This document shows positions 9,001-16,787 of a stretch of DNA of 57,988 nt, piece after piece. The stretch is from the NCBI GenBank assembly GCA_003446375.1, contig DMAW01000059.1, positions 1-57,988 of the forward strand. Reading direction: 5' to 3'. Source of the stretch: Eubacteriaceae bacterium (GTDB lineage Bacteria > Bacillota > Clostridia > Eubacteriales > Alkalibacteraceae). The position numbers and the translations under genes were made by a program. Position 1 is the first letter of the stretch. Every line of letters begins with the position of its first letter. Below the pieces are notes generated by a model. That model was not told where the DNA came from. It worked only from the letters and a program-made list of their open reading frames with translations, and ran no database searches.

Positions 9001-9589
9001 AAGAGGAGCTGGTAACATACTAGGACCTCAGCAGTCTGGTCATCTATTGTCTATAGGTTACGATATGTACTGTAGATTGCTTGAAGATGCAGTGAGCCAG
9101 CTAAAAGGTGAAGAGAAAGAGCGAAAGGTACAGGCGGTTATTGAGTTGAAAGCAGATGCATATATCCCTGGATTTTATATAAAAAGCGAAAAACAAAAAT
9201 ACGAGCTTTATAAAAAGATAGCAGGGATAGATTCTCAAGAAGAAATAGATGAGATACAAGAAGAGGTGATTGATCGTTATGGAGACATACCATACAGCCT
9301 TATAAACCTTATGAATATTGCATTGATAAAAAATATGGCTTCGGCTATAGGCATAGCGTCTATAAAAGAAAGCGGCGATAGTGTTAAAATCGTATTTGAT
9401 GAGGAGCACTTCTTATCTCCTAGAGAGATTAAAGAAATAATTAAGACTGATAAGTTAAAATTTAACCCTGGCGAAATTCAAATGACAATGACGATTAGGA
9501 GCATGAAGGACGGCAGGAAAAACATCAGGATGCTCAGGGATTTATTAAATAAAATTCAAGGTTTAAAAACGAACGTTCATCCGATATAA
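6092..9589 (+). CDS. mfd: Transcription-repair coupling factor Mfd
   Basis: Mfd displaces RNA polymerase stalled at DNA lesions and recruits UvrA. The 1,165-residue length is typical. The order is: UvrB-like N-terminal domains (about 1-330), a Lys-rich linker, the CarD-like RNA polymerase interaction domain starting near FIVHDTHGIGVYMG (about residue 500), and a RecG-like SF2 motor. The motor has Walker A GDVGYGKT at 646-653, DEEQ in LLIIDEEQRFG and TATPIPRTL. The C-terminal TRCF domain is last. TTG 6092 with GGAGG upstream is the start. It keeps its Bacillus position after pth, but spoVT, its usual neighbour, is missing and SurA/PrsA-like genes follow. Confidence 0.97.
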   Translation: MKDQILNSIKNTETVQALHRHFKEGIERIGLYNCEDNVKATLAAVLSHEKRNHLFVCPNEIKAKQYVELINSILREKAHYLPPEPYHFLFLENHSREISNQRLVVLNEIANKKGKLIVTTPEALMKRMISKDQFKKARVSLKVGGRIETEDLIQSLEVLGFERVEQVERSGEFATRGGILDIFDPISPKPFRIEMFDDEIDSIRIFDTDDQKSIEKIQQAKITPASEFIFTKSVKEKATENCLDFVENYLKREVHSKEVKNNFKELIEKIKTGTYKNFQVLAPWQDEKLKNITEWFDLEDRIYLDETRSFRQTIDEISIQSKQEFINLLEKGEAVPKSLDVLCTSDEVMGSLGRFKSIEFQKLRKDFDEFPVEVELDAASREIYSFYGKIGALADQITDWFSREYHVHISYETKDQLDALKEMLNAYKIGFSISQKESKPDHGSVNIMQSALNSGFELYKDKGVWLTYGEIFKKETRKKKAKKKKGKKIESFTQLRVGDFIVHDTHGIGVYMGIEQIPIEGIKKDFLHLKYAKGDKLYIPIDQMDSIQVYMSFGDKEPRLSRLDSQEWKKIKTSAKKSIEELARELMEIYAKRMSVKGHKYPKDNEWIKEFEEKFPYEETEDQLKAIAEVKRDMESDSPMDRLICGDVGYGKTEVAIRAAFKAVMDSKQVAVLVPTTVLAQQHFNNFVQRFSDYPIKIEMLSRFRTKSQQDQIIKDIRKKRVDIVIGTHRLLSKDVVFEDMGLLIIDEEQRFGVKHKEKIKALKSNVDVMTLTATPIPRTLHMSLIGARDMSVIDEPPHNRTPVQTYVMEYNDVIIKDAIEREISRGGQVYYVYNRVKGIEQIGEKIAQMVPQARVEVAHGQMGETRLENVMMDFIDHEFDVLVCTTIIESGLDIARANTMIIENADQMGLSQLYQLRGRVGRSDRLSFAYITYKKDKSLNEIAEKRLKAIKDFTDFGSGFKIAMRDLEIRGAGNILGPQQSGHLLSIGYDMYCRLLEDAVSQLKGEEKERKVQAVIELKADAYIPGFYIKSEKQKYELYKKIAGIDSQEEIDEIQEEVIDRYGDIPYSLINLMNIALIKNMASAIGIASIKESGDSVKIVFDEEHFLSPREIKEIIKTDKLKFNPGEIQMTMTIRSMKDGRKNIRMLRDLLNKIQGLKTNVHPI

Positions 9590-9620
9590 TAGGTGTTATG
9601 ACAAGCGAGGAGAGGATAAT

Positions 9621-11099
9621 TTGAAAATGGGCAAGAAGAAAATAATAATAGCGTTGCTGGCTGTCATGATGATAGTGGCAACGGCAGGATGCAGTCTTAT
9701 ACAGGTAGATCCGGAAAAAGACCTGCAAAAAGTAGTGATAGAAATAGGTGATGAAAAAGTCCTTAAAAGGGAGTTTAACAGCTATCTGACATATCATAAG
9801 ATGGTATATGAATTAAATGGACAGGCTCTGCCGGAGGGGGACGAGTTAGATCTTCTAAAGGAAGACATATTAAACACTATTTCTGAGATCAAAGTGTTAA
9901 AAAATAAAGCTATTGAAACACAACTGGAAATTGATTCAGAAGGTTTGGACGAAGAAGCTCAAACATATTTAGACAGCTTTATAGAGGGTCTCGGAGAAGA
10001 AGAGTATAGCTCTTTTCTTGAAGAAAATTATATGGATGCAGATTCATTCAAAGAGTTCTTTAAGTCATATCTAGAAGATGTAAGATATGCTAATGCCGCT
10101 ATTGAGAGCTTCAACGACGATCTTAATGAGAACAAAGAAGAGGAGCTGTCAAAGGTTGTCTTGACTATTGGCGGAGAAGAGATCTTAAAGGATGAATTTT
10201 ATTATAACCTTTCAAAAATGGAATTTGACTATTATGTGAGCACGGGCTCTGGTCTGCCGGCTGATCAGGAAAGCCTGGAATTTATATACGATGAACTTTT
10301 AAACAAAATTTCTGAATCTAGGATAATGTACCAAGAAGCTGTGGACAAAGGAATCAACGCGAGCCAAGACGAAATAGACAAAGAAATAGAAAACCTAGAA
10401 GCATATTTTTCTACTTATTTTGATGAAGAGGCATTGGAAGGATTTTTATCTGAATATTATTTAAGCGTGGACGATTACAACAGATTGCTAAAGGACGAGG
10501 CGGTTAGGATAGTGTACATCGAAAAGCTTCAAAAACAGATGGAAACAGGTGTTACAGTTACTAGTGAGGAGATAAGCGAGTACTACGAGGAAAACAAATC
10601 CAGTTATGATACAAGCAGTGTATCAGCAAAACATATCCTCACAGAATCAGAGTCTTATGCTAAGGAAATGATGGACTCGATAGATGATGCTAAAGGCTTT
10701 GAAGAGGTTTTTGAAAAAGCTCAGGATGATGAAAACATCAAGGAAGCATCCGATTTGGGAGAGTTTACTTACAATCAAATGGTCACTGAATTTGCAGAAG
10801 CGGCATTTGCCCTTGGCGTCGGGGAAGTGAGTTCGGAACCGGTGCAAAGCCAGTACGGTTATCATATCATATACGTATACGATAAAAGCGAAGCGGATCT
10901 GCCAACTTTAGCTGATAAAACTGATGAGATAAGACAGATACTCGTGGCGGGCAAGGTATCGGAAGAGTATGAAACAGTTAAAAGCGCTGCAATAGAAAAA
11001 ACTGATATAAGCAAAGAAGAAATCAAAGATCCTTTCTTGGCTTATCTGGAAGAGCTTAAAGATGAGTATAAAGTAAAGACTTATCCCTCTAGACTGTAG
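9621..11099 (+). CDS. SurA/PrsA-like lipoprotein with duplicated chaperone modules and a parvulin domain
   Basis: This is probably an extracytoplasmic folding factor (peptidyl-prolyl isomerase) anchored to the membrane by lipid. The 492 residues begin with a Lys-rich, hydrophobic signal peptide ending in the lipobox VATAGC (about residues 19-24). Two SurA-N-like helical modules follow, about 40-165 and 175-320. They resemble each other: both begin with an isoleucine-glycine-aspartate/glutamate strand, then a Lys-Glu-Phe helix. A parvulin domain lies at about 330-440, with AKHILTES and the closing SQYGYHIIYV. TTG 9621 is preferred over ATG 9627 because GGAGAGG lies 5 bases upstream. It follows mfd by 31 bases and is operonic with the next, related gene. 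Confidence 0.85.
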   Translation: MKMGKKKIIIALLAVMMIVATAGCSLIQVDPEKDLQKVVIEIGDEKVLKREFNSYLTYHKMVYELNGQALPEGDELDLLKEDILNTISEIKVLKNKAIETQLEIDSEGLDEEAQTYLDSFIEGLGEEEYSSFLEENYMDADSFKEFFKSYLEDVRYANAAIESFNDDLNENKEEELSKVVLTIGGEEILKDEFYYNLSKMEFDYYVSTGSGLPADQESLEFIYDELLNKISESRIMYQEAVDKGINASQDEIDKEIENLEAYFSTYFDEEALEGFLSEYYLSVDDYNRLLKDEAVRIVYIEKLQKQMETGVTVTSEEISEYYEENKSSYDTSSVSAKHILTESESYAKEMMDSIDDAKGFEEVFEKAQDDENIKEASDLGEFTYNQMVTEFAEAAFALGVGEVSSEPVQSQYGYHIIYVYDKSEADLPTLADKTDEIRQILVAGKVSEEYETVKSAAIEKTDISKEEIKDPFLAYLEELKDEYKVKTYPSRL

Positions 11100-11120
11100 T
11101 TGATGATTAATGGAGGAACC

Positions 11121-12068
11121 ATGAGAAAAACACTATTGATAATTTTGCTGCTAGGGGCATTTGTTTTGTCCGGCTGTCAACCAGGAAGAGACTCATTTGC
11201 AAAGATCGGAGAAAATGAAATATCCAAAGAATCTTTTGATAAATACATGCTTTTAACAAAAATAAGCTACGATTTGTCTAAAACAGATATGCCGCAGTCG
11301 GGAGAAGAGCTTCGAACCCTTAAAATCAATATTCTTGACAATATGGTAGAAGGAGTAATTCTTGTTGAAAGCGCTAAGAAAATGGGTATAGAAGTAGACA
11401 GGGATATTGCAGTGGAAGAAGCTGAATCAATATTAGAGATGATGCTTGATAGTTATGGAGAAGAAAACTACCTTGAGCTTCTGGATGAATACGGAGTTGA
11501 AAGAAGCGAGTTTGAAAAGTTCGTCAAGGAGCTTTCAGGCGACAATCAGATGATATTCTCCTTGTACGAAAAAGTCACTGAAGGTGTCGAAGTAACTGAA
11601 AGTGAAGCGCTTCAGCATTATCAAGAAAATATAAGGATTTACAACTATTCTACGGTTCATACAAAAGGAATGGTGTTTTCGGAGAAAGATTTAGGCGAAA
11701 AGGTTCTTGACGACATCAAAAATGGAATAATAGGCATAGAAGAGGCAATCGAGACCTATGGAGAGGACTCAAAAGTGTTGTTTGCTGGTGATTATGGTCC
11801 GTTGTATTACACGGATGTAGCAGAAAAATTTGCCGAGAAAATTTTCGAAGCGGATATTGGTGAGACCACTGCACTTGTTGAATCTGATGGCTTGTACTAC
11901 CTGGGGTATGTTTATTCCAGAGATGATATGGAGCCTGTGGATTTTGCAGATGTAGAGGACACCGTATATGAAAGGGTTTTGTCACAAAAGAGAAATGAAG
12001 CATACGAAGAGTTTTTCCAACAGGAAAAAGAAGCATACGAAATTGAAGTCTATTACGATAGTTTATAA
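11121..12068 (+). CDS. SurA-like lipoprotein with a degenerate parvulin domain
   Basis: The 315-residue protein has a signal peptide with lipobox VLSGC, a SurA-N-like module beginning FAKIGENEISKESF, and a C-terminal region shaped like a parvulin domain. The conserved His-Ile-Leu at the start of that domain is replaced by HTKGMVF, so isomerase activity is doubtful and a pure chaperone role is more likely. It resembles the preceding gene and probably arose by duplication. I chose ATG 11121, preceded by TGGAGG; a TTG at 11100 in frame is upstream of that site. It starts 21 bases after the previous stop and ends in a strong terminator. Confidence 0.8.
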   Translation: MRKTLLIILLLGAFVLSGCQPGRDSFAKIGENEISKESFDKYMLLTKISYDLSKTDMPQSGEELRTLKINILDNMVEGVILVESAKKMGIEVDRDIAVEEAESILEMMLDSYGEENYLELLDEYGVERSEFEKFVKELSGDNQMIFSLYEKVTEGVEVTESEALQHYQENIRIYNYSTVHTKGMVFSEKDLGEKVLDDIKNGIIGIEEAIETYGEDSKVLFAGDYGPLYYTDVAEKFAEKIFEADIGETTALVESDGLYYLGYVYSRDDMEPVDFADVEDTVYERVLSQKRNEAYEEFFQQEKEAYEIEVYYDSL

Positions 12069-12100
12069 AACCGGAGAGCTAATCTCCGGTTTTCAATCTT
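12067..12100 (+). terminator. Intrinsic terminator after the SurA-like pair
   Basis: An 11-bp perfect stem (12067-12077 with 12083-12093) starts inside the TAA stop and is followed by CAATCTTTTC. It ends the mfd-surA-like unit. Confidence 0.88.
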
Positions 12101-12103
12101 TTC

Positions 12104-12132
12104 TTTACAAAGGATTCTTAAAGAAGTAAAAT
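12104..12132 (+). promoter_or_regulatory. Likely promoter of the flippase-mazG unit
   Basis: TTTACA (12104-12109), 17 bases, TAAAAT (12127-12132), just after a terminator and 52 bases before the next start codon. Confidence 0.5.
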
Positions 12133-12183
12133 GTTTAGTCGAGAAGACAAAAACATGCGTTTCGGCGTATATGGAGGAAAAAG

Positions 12184-13782
12184 ATGAGTCGAAGTTCTTA
12201 TATCAAAGGTGCAGGGATTATTGCGATAGGTGGTATAATTGCAAAGCTTTTGGGATTGTTTTTTAAAATACCCATTGGGAGGATTTTGGATAGCTTTGGG
12301 TATGGCTTGTACTATAACTCATACAATATTTACAACTTGATGCTGACCATATCCATAATTGGAGTGCCTGTTGCTATTTCAAAGATGATAGCAGAGAGAG
12401 CTTCCGTCAAGAATTATACGGGAGTAATGGATGTGTTTAAGATTTCCATGCTCTTTATGCTTATAGTCGGCTCGGTAGCCTCAGCATTTTTGTTTTTAGG
12501 TGCAAATCTTATAATAAGAATTGCAGGCTGGGATGAAGGAACTTACTATGCCTTATTAGGCCTTGCTTTTGCTCCGTTTTTTGTATCTTTGTTATCTGGA
12601 TTCAGAGGTTTTTTTCAAGGTATGCAGCTGATGACCCCTACGGCAATATCTCAGATTATTGAAGCTTTTGCCAGGGTATTGCTAGGTATTGGCCTTTGTA
12701 TTTATCTAACAGATAATTTCGGTTATGCTCAAGGAGCAGGGGGTGCGTCTTCAGGAGCTTTCTTTGGAGCAGTTGCCGCGTTTTTATTTTTGTTGTTCGC
12801 TTGGTATGTTTTTATAAAAGATTTTAAGAATGAAGTCAGAAGAAGCAAAAAAAAATTCGCTAGAGAGTCAAGCAAAGATCTTATAAAAAGACTTTTGCAG
12901 ATTGCTATCCCTGTAACATTGACATCAGCGGTAGTGTCTCTGTTTGGCATCATAAATTCTTTTACATATGTTCCGCGCCTTGCTAAGGCAGGATTTGACT
13001 TGACGCAGGCTACAATAATGTTTGGAGATTATGGATTGGCCCAGACCATGATAAATGTCCCATTGACCTTCAGTACAGCCATGTCCATAACCCTAGTTCC
13101 GGCAATAAGCGAGTCCTTTGCGCTTAAAAATAAGGAAGGGATAAGGCGCAAGACAGAATTGGGACTAAGGATGATACTTTTGATAGCACTGCCCTGTGCG
13201 ATAGGATTATCGGTATTTTCAGACGAAATATTTGAGTTGTTGTTTCCAAATAGCGCATATGGTGGTGGAATACTAAATTATTTTGCGTTTAGTACCGTGC
13301 TTATAATGTTCGCAAATACTTTGCAGAGCATCCTTCAAGGAATGGATAAATTTACGCTGCCGTTAAAACATCTTATTCCGGGACTTTTTGTAAACTTAGC
13401 GTTCAATTTTATCTTTGTATCTATACCTGAGATTAATATATACGGACTTGTAATCAGCAATATGTCCGCATATTTGGTAATAGGAACGCTCAATTACATA
13501 AGTGTAAAAAAATATACAAAAGTACAGATACACGTAGTTCAAACAATAATAAAACCTGTCATTGCGTCGGTTTTTATGGGCTTATTCGGAATTTTAGCCT
13601 ATAATTTCCTTAATGGATGGTTAAATAATGGCTTTTCGGTTTTAATTTCGATATTTTTATGTATAATAATATATATGATCAGTCTGATAGCCATCAAAGG
13701 ATTGACGGAAGAAGAACTGGAAATGTTCCCGGGAAGGAACAAATTGAAAAAGCTTTTAGGCAAACTGGTTAGAAAGGGTTAA
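12184..13782 (+). CDS. Polysaccharide/lipid II flippase, MATE-MurJ (SpoVB/YabM) family
   Basis: A 532-residue polytopic membrane protein with about 14 hydrophobic segments and an opening SSYIKGAGIIAIGGIIAKLLG typical of the SpoVB/YtgP/YabM group of the MOP flippase superfamily. Members move lipid-linked sugar precursors (lipid II or similar) across the membrane. Position argues for the B. subtilis YabM counterpart: it sits after mfd and directly before the mazG (yabN) gene, with 1 base between the stop and the next ATG. Whether it is the main lipid II flippase of this organism cannot be told from the window. ATG 12184 follows GGAGG. Confidence 0.88.
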   Translation: MSRSSYIKGAGIIAIGGIIAKLLGLFFKIPIGRILDSFGYGLYYNSYNIYNLMLTISIIGVPVAISKMIAERASVKNYTGVMDVFKISMLFMLIVGSVASAFLFLGANLIIRIAGWDEGTYYALLGLAFAPFFVSLLSGFRGFFQGMQLMTPTAISQIIEAFARVLLGIGLCIYLTDNFGYAQGAGGASSGAFFGAVAAFLFLLFAWYVFIKDFKNEVRRSKKKFARESSKDLIKRLLQIAIPVTLTSAVVSLFGIINSFTYVPRLAKAGFDLTQATIMFGDYGLAQTMINVPLTFSTAMSITLVPAISESFALKNKEGIRRKTELGLRMILLIALPCAIGLSVFSDEIFELLFPNSAYGGGILNYFAFSTVLIMFANTLQSILQGMDKFTLPLKHLIPGLFVNLAFNFIFVSIPEINIYGLVISNMSAYLVIGTLNYISVKKYTKVQIHVVQTIIKPVIASVFMGLFGILAYNFLNGWLNNGFSVLISIFLCIIIYMISLIAIKGLTEEELEMFPGRNKLKKLLGKLVRKG

Positions 13783-13783
13783 T

Positions 13784-15247
13784 ATGAAGAACAAGTTATA
13801 TATAGTTGGTTTAGGTCCTGGCGGTTTGAGGCACATGACTCTTGAAACCTACAAGTTAATAAAAAATAGCGCTAATTTGTATCTTAGGACAGAAAAACAT
13901 CCTGCTGCAGAAGAACTGGCATCTGAAGGAGTCAAGTTCAATGCATTTGACTACCTCTATGAAAGGTGCGAAAGCTTTGAAGATGTTTACAAAAATATAG
14001 CAACTGAAGTTGTATCTATGTGCGAAAAGCATGAGGAAACGGTGTATGCTGTTCCGGGGCACCCTTGTTTTGCAGAAAAAAGTGTTGAAATACTTCTTGA
14101 AATGTTAGATAATAAACAGGACAAAGTAGAGGTTAATCTTTTGCCGGCCTTAAGTTTTCTTGATTCCATGGCAGCATCTTTGAAGGTAGATCCCATATAC
14201 GGATTGTTTGTAGTCGATGCGCTGACCATACGTTCAAAAAACTTCAACACACATTCAGGAATTATCATAACTCAGGTTTACGATAAATTTATAGCATCGG
14301 AACTTAAGCTGTTTTTGATGGAAAATTTATACCCCCAGGACAAAGAAGTATTTCTTGTCCATAAAGCTGGGCTAAAGGAAGAAAAAATAGAAAAAATCAA
14401 GTTGTACGAGCTGGACAGATCAGATGATATAAACTATTTGACAAGTCTCTTCATACCGCCGGAGAAAGCCAAAAATCCGAAAACCCTTGAGGTGTTGTTG
14501 GAAACCATGGAAAAGCTCAGGAGCGAAGATGGATGCCCGTGGGACAGGGAACAGACATTTTTAACGCTTCGAAAGTATATCATAGAGGAAGCTTACGAAG
14601 TGGTAGATGCCATCGAACGGGAAGATATTGAAGATATATGTGAGGAATTAGGAGATCTATTGCTGCAAGTCGTATTTGTAAGCCAAATCGCCAAAGAAGA
14701 ATTTTTGTTTGATATGGGCGATGTGGTGCAATCGATAAATTCGAAACTTATAAACAGGCATCCCCATGTTTTTGGAAGTGAAAGCAACGATGAATTCTCG
14801 ATGAAAGTATGGGAAAGGATCAAGCGAGAGGAAAAAGGATACGAAAACGTATCTGAGCAAATGGACAATATTCCAAAGAGTTTCCCCGCTTATCTTAGAG
14901 CCGAAAAAGCCCAAAAGAAAGCTGCGATAACCGGCTTTGATTGGAAGAATCCAATAGAAGCTTTAACAAAAGTAATTGAGGAAGCCGAAGAACTTAAAGA
15001 GGCACTCTTTGAAAATGACAAGTTGAAAGTAGACGAAGAGTCAGGGGATCTTATTTTTGCTGTAATAAATGTTTTAAGGTTGGCTAATGTTGATTTTAGG
15101 CAGTCCTTAGAGAATGCTACCGATAAATTTATACGACGGTACAAACATATTGAAAAAAAGGTTTCTGAGACAGGAAAGGCAATGAACGAACTGGAGCTGG
15201 ACGATCTTGAATTTTACTGGATTGATGCAAAAGAAGAAGGGTTTTAA
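13784..15247 (+). CDS. mazG: MazG-like nucleoside triphosphate pyrophosphohydrolase fused to a tetrapyrrole methylase domain (YabN)
   Basis: The N-terminal part (about 1-225) is an SAM-dependent tetrapyrrole methylase-like domain with the glycine motif GLGPGGLRHMT at residues 7-17. The C-terminal part (about 235-487) holds two MazG modules, with EEAYEVVDAIEREDIEDICE and EEAEELKEALFENDKLKVDE carrying the acidic metal ligands. MazG enzymes hydrolyse canonical or damaged NTPs to NMPs, a housekeeping role. The fusion is the standard Gram-positive YabN build. It is tightly coupled to the flippase gene upstream and precedes HU and rqcP. Confidence 0.93.
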   Translation: MKNKLYIVGLGPGGLRHMTLETYKLIKNSANLYLRTEKHPAAEELASEGVKFNAFDYLYERCESFEDVYKNIATEVVSMCEKHEETVYAVPGHPCFAEKSVEILLEMLDNKQDKVEVNLLPALSFLDSMAASLKVDPIYGLFVVDALTIRSKNFNTHSGIIITQVYDKFIASELKLFLMENLYPQDKEVFLVHKAGLKEEKIEKIKLYELDRSDDINYLTSLFIPPEKAKNPKTLEVLLETMEKLRSEDGCPWDREQTFLTLRKYIIEEAYEVVDAIEREDIEDICEELGDLLLQVVFVSQIAKEEFLFDMGDVVQSINSKLINRHPHVFGSESNDEFSMKVWERIKREEKGYENVSEQMDNIPKSFPAYLRAEKAQKKAAITGFDWKNPIEALTKVIEEAEELKEALFENDKLKVDEESGDLIFAVINVLRLANVDFRQSLENATDKFIRRYKHIEKKVSETGKAMNELELDDLEFYWIDAKEEGF

Positions 15248-15259
15248 ATAAAGGGATAC

Positions 15260-15287
15260 ATATTTTCTTTATATCATAAGAAAATAT
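15260..15287 (+). terminator. AT-rich hairpin between mazG and HU
   Basis: A 10-bp perfect stem (15260-15269 with 15278-15287) with an 8-base loop. It is AT-rich and lacks a clean T-tract, so it may be a weak terminator or a 5' element of the HU mRNA. Confidence 0.4.
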
Positions 15288-15328
15288 CTCAATTATAAAT
15301 TTATTATAAGAAATCAGGAGGGTGAAAA

Positions 15329-15604
15329 ATGAACAAAGCTGAATTAATTGCTGCAATGACGGAAAAGACGGATATTGCTAAAAAAGACTGTGAAAAGGCG
15401 TTAAACGCATTTGTCGATGTGGTAACTGAAGAGTTGCAAAAGGGAGATAAAGTATCCTTAGTAGGATTTGGAACTTTTGATGTTAGGGAAAGAGCAGAAA
15501 GAAAAGGCAGAAATCCTAAAACTATGGAGGAATTGATAATTCCTGCTTCAAAAGCACCAGGGTTCAAAGCTGGAAAAGCTTTAAAAGATGCAATTAACAA
15601 GTAA
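15329..15604 (+). CDS. hup: HU family DNA-binding protein
   Basis: The 91-residue histone-like protein bends and compacts DNA as a dimer. It has the classic HU opening MNKAELIAAMTEKT, the KVSLVGFGTFDVRERAERKGRNPKT core and the DNA-intercalating arm. A strong AGGAGGGTG ribosome site precedes ATG 15329. It is followed by its own efficient terminator. An HU gene between yabN and yabO is common in clostridia. Confidence 0.96.
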   Translation: MNKAELIAAMTEKTDIAKKDCEKALNAFVDVVTEELQKGDKVSLVGFGTFDVRERAERKGRNPKTMEELIIPASKAPGFKAGKALKDAINK

Positions 15605-15612
15605 TTTTTCTT

Positions 15613-15637
15613 CGGGACTGGATAGTCCCGTTTTTTG
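15613..15637 (+). terminator. Intrinsic terminator after HU
   Basis: A 7-bp stem (15613-15619 with 15624-15630), loop GGAT, followed by six Ts. Confidence 0.93.
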
Positions 15638-15654
15638 TTGGATAGAGGTGTGTT

Positions 15655-15903
15655 ATGAGACTTGATAAGTATTTAAAGACTAGCAGGCTTATTAAAAGAA
15701 GGACTTTGGCCAAAGAAGCCTGTGACAAGGGAAAGATAATGGTAAACGGCAATGTTGCTAAAGCCGGAACAGATATTAAAATAGGAGATGAAATATCTAT
15801 AACCCTTGGAGCAAAAACCATGACAGTTGTAATTGAGGATTTAGCTGATCATGTTAAAAAAGAAGAAGCGCAAAATATGTACAAGGTAAAAGAGCAGCCG
15901 TGA
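15655..15903 (+). CDS. rqcP: RqcP (YabO), S4-domain ribosome quality control factor
   Basis: An 82-residue protein consisting mostly of one S4 RNA-binding domain (MRLDKYLKTSRLIKRRTLAKE at the start). The Bacillus homologue works with RqcH to add alanine tails to nascent chains on obstructed 50S subunits. GAGGTG stands 7 bases before ATG 15655. Its last codons (ending KEQP) and stop lie in the left arm of a very long hairpin shared with the convergent gene that follows. In Bacillus it is followed by yabP, yabQ and divIC; here the purine genes intervene. Confidence 0.92.
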   Translation: MRLDKYLKTSRLIKRRTLAKEACDKGKIMVNGNVAKAGTDIKIGDEISITLGAKTMTVVIEDLADHVKKEEAQNMYKVKEQP

Positions 15904-15990
15904 ATGATATTTACCCCTTATGGTAGACAGTGAAATAACAAAACTGTTTATCATAAGGGGGATCTATCAAATTATTCACGGCTGCTCTTT
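15889..15990. terminator. Very long imperfect hairpin joining the ends of rqcP and the metallo-hydrolase gene
   Basis: The outer arms 15889-15908 and 15971-15990 match at 19 of 20 positions as inverted repeats. The inner arms 15913-15931 and 15943-15961 match at 16 of 19. The loop is about 11 bases. The outer arms are coding: they hold the last codons of both convergent genes, and both proteins therefore end in KEQP. It probably acts as a bidirectional terminator, though no clean T-tract is present; it also looks like a MITE-like palindromic insert. Confidence 0.7.
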
Positions 15991-16659
15991 GTATATAGTT
16001 TGATTTTTGTGTGCTGAAGTCAACAGGATGGTATCCTTTAGGGAAAGGCGCTCATCAAGCCCGACGTAGTAGCTGTAGTCTCCAAATGAATGCATAGGTA
16101 TCAGGTATTTTGGAAAAAGGGTTTCAATAAAATAATCAGCAGCAAGCAGGCCGAATTCTTCAAGCCTAGGATCTACTGGTACGAAAGCAAAGTCTATTTC
16201 AAGCCCACGAATCTTTTCTATTTCTCCTTTAAAATCATGTTCCTCTGTAGAAAGCTCTTCTTTATTCATTCTTTTCCAGTGCCACCAGTTAAGATCGCCA
16301 CTGTGGAAGTAGCTTTTCCCGTTGAACTTGATGTAGAAGGAAACGCCTCTGTCGGTGCTTCCGAAGGCCTTTATGTATATAGGCCCCAAAGTGACTTCAT
16401 CGTAAGGCTTCATAGTGCAGGTGCGGCTTGGAGATACGCTGTCTGTTATATCGCAACCAAGTACGTATACTGTGTGAAAGGCAGAAAGCGTGCGCGCGAC
16501 TTCGGGAGAGTAGTGATCTTTGTGGCTGTGGCTTGAAAAAAACACTATCTCTTTGTCTTTGAGAATATCCAGATTCGGTTCTTCAATACAGTCGAAAAGC
16601 AAGACGAATTTATCATCTGCAACTAAAAAGCCGCTGTGAGCCAAATGTTCTATGTACAT
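15976..16659 (-). CDS. Metallo-beta-lactamase-fold hydrolase, UlaG/YycJ-like
   Basis: The 227-residue protein has the fold's metal-binding signature HSHKDH at about residues 44-49, an HSGDLNWWH segment in the middle (about residue 117) and a late His in PMHSFGDYSYY. These fit a compact MBL-fold hydrolase of the UlaG-like type; the substrate is unknown. The start ATG 16659 has GAGGG 6 bases upstream on the minus strand. It is the only minus-strand gene between murC and the mobile element, is convergent with rqcP and divergent from purL. Its C-terminus ends in KEQP, encoded in a hairpin shared with rqcP. Confidence 0.82.
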   Translation of the reverse strand: MYIEHLAHSGFLVADDKFVLLFDCIEEPNLDILKDKEIVFFSSHSHKDHYSPEVARTLSAFHTVYVLGCDITDSVSPSRTCTMKPYDEVTLGPIYIKAFGSTDRGVSFYIKFNGKSYFHSGDLNWWHWKRMNKEELSTEEHDFKGEIEKIRGLEIDFAFVPVDPRLEEFGLLAADYFIETLFPKYLIPMHSFGDYSYYVGLDERLSLKDTILLTSAHKNQTIYKEQP

Positions 16660-16728
16660 TATATCCCTCCTCGGTTACAATTATATCAAAAGGGCTTTGA
16701 AATAAAAATACGTATATTTATAAAAAAC

Positions 16729-16757
16729 TTGAAAAAAATGTTCGCATAAATTAATAT
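16729..16757 (+). promoter_or_regulatory. purL operon promoter with overlapping PurBox-like operator
   Basis: TTGAAA (16729-16734), 17 bases, TAATAT (16752-16757). On the minus strand the spacer reads TTATGCGAACATTTTT, matching the PurR box core CGAAC followed by ATT. A repressor bound here would block the promoter. Only one clear box is visible, whereas known PurR operators usually have two. Confidence 0.55.
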
Positions 16758-16787
16758 GTAAGTAGAAAAATTAAAAGGTGGTTGGAT

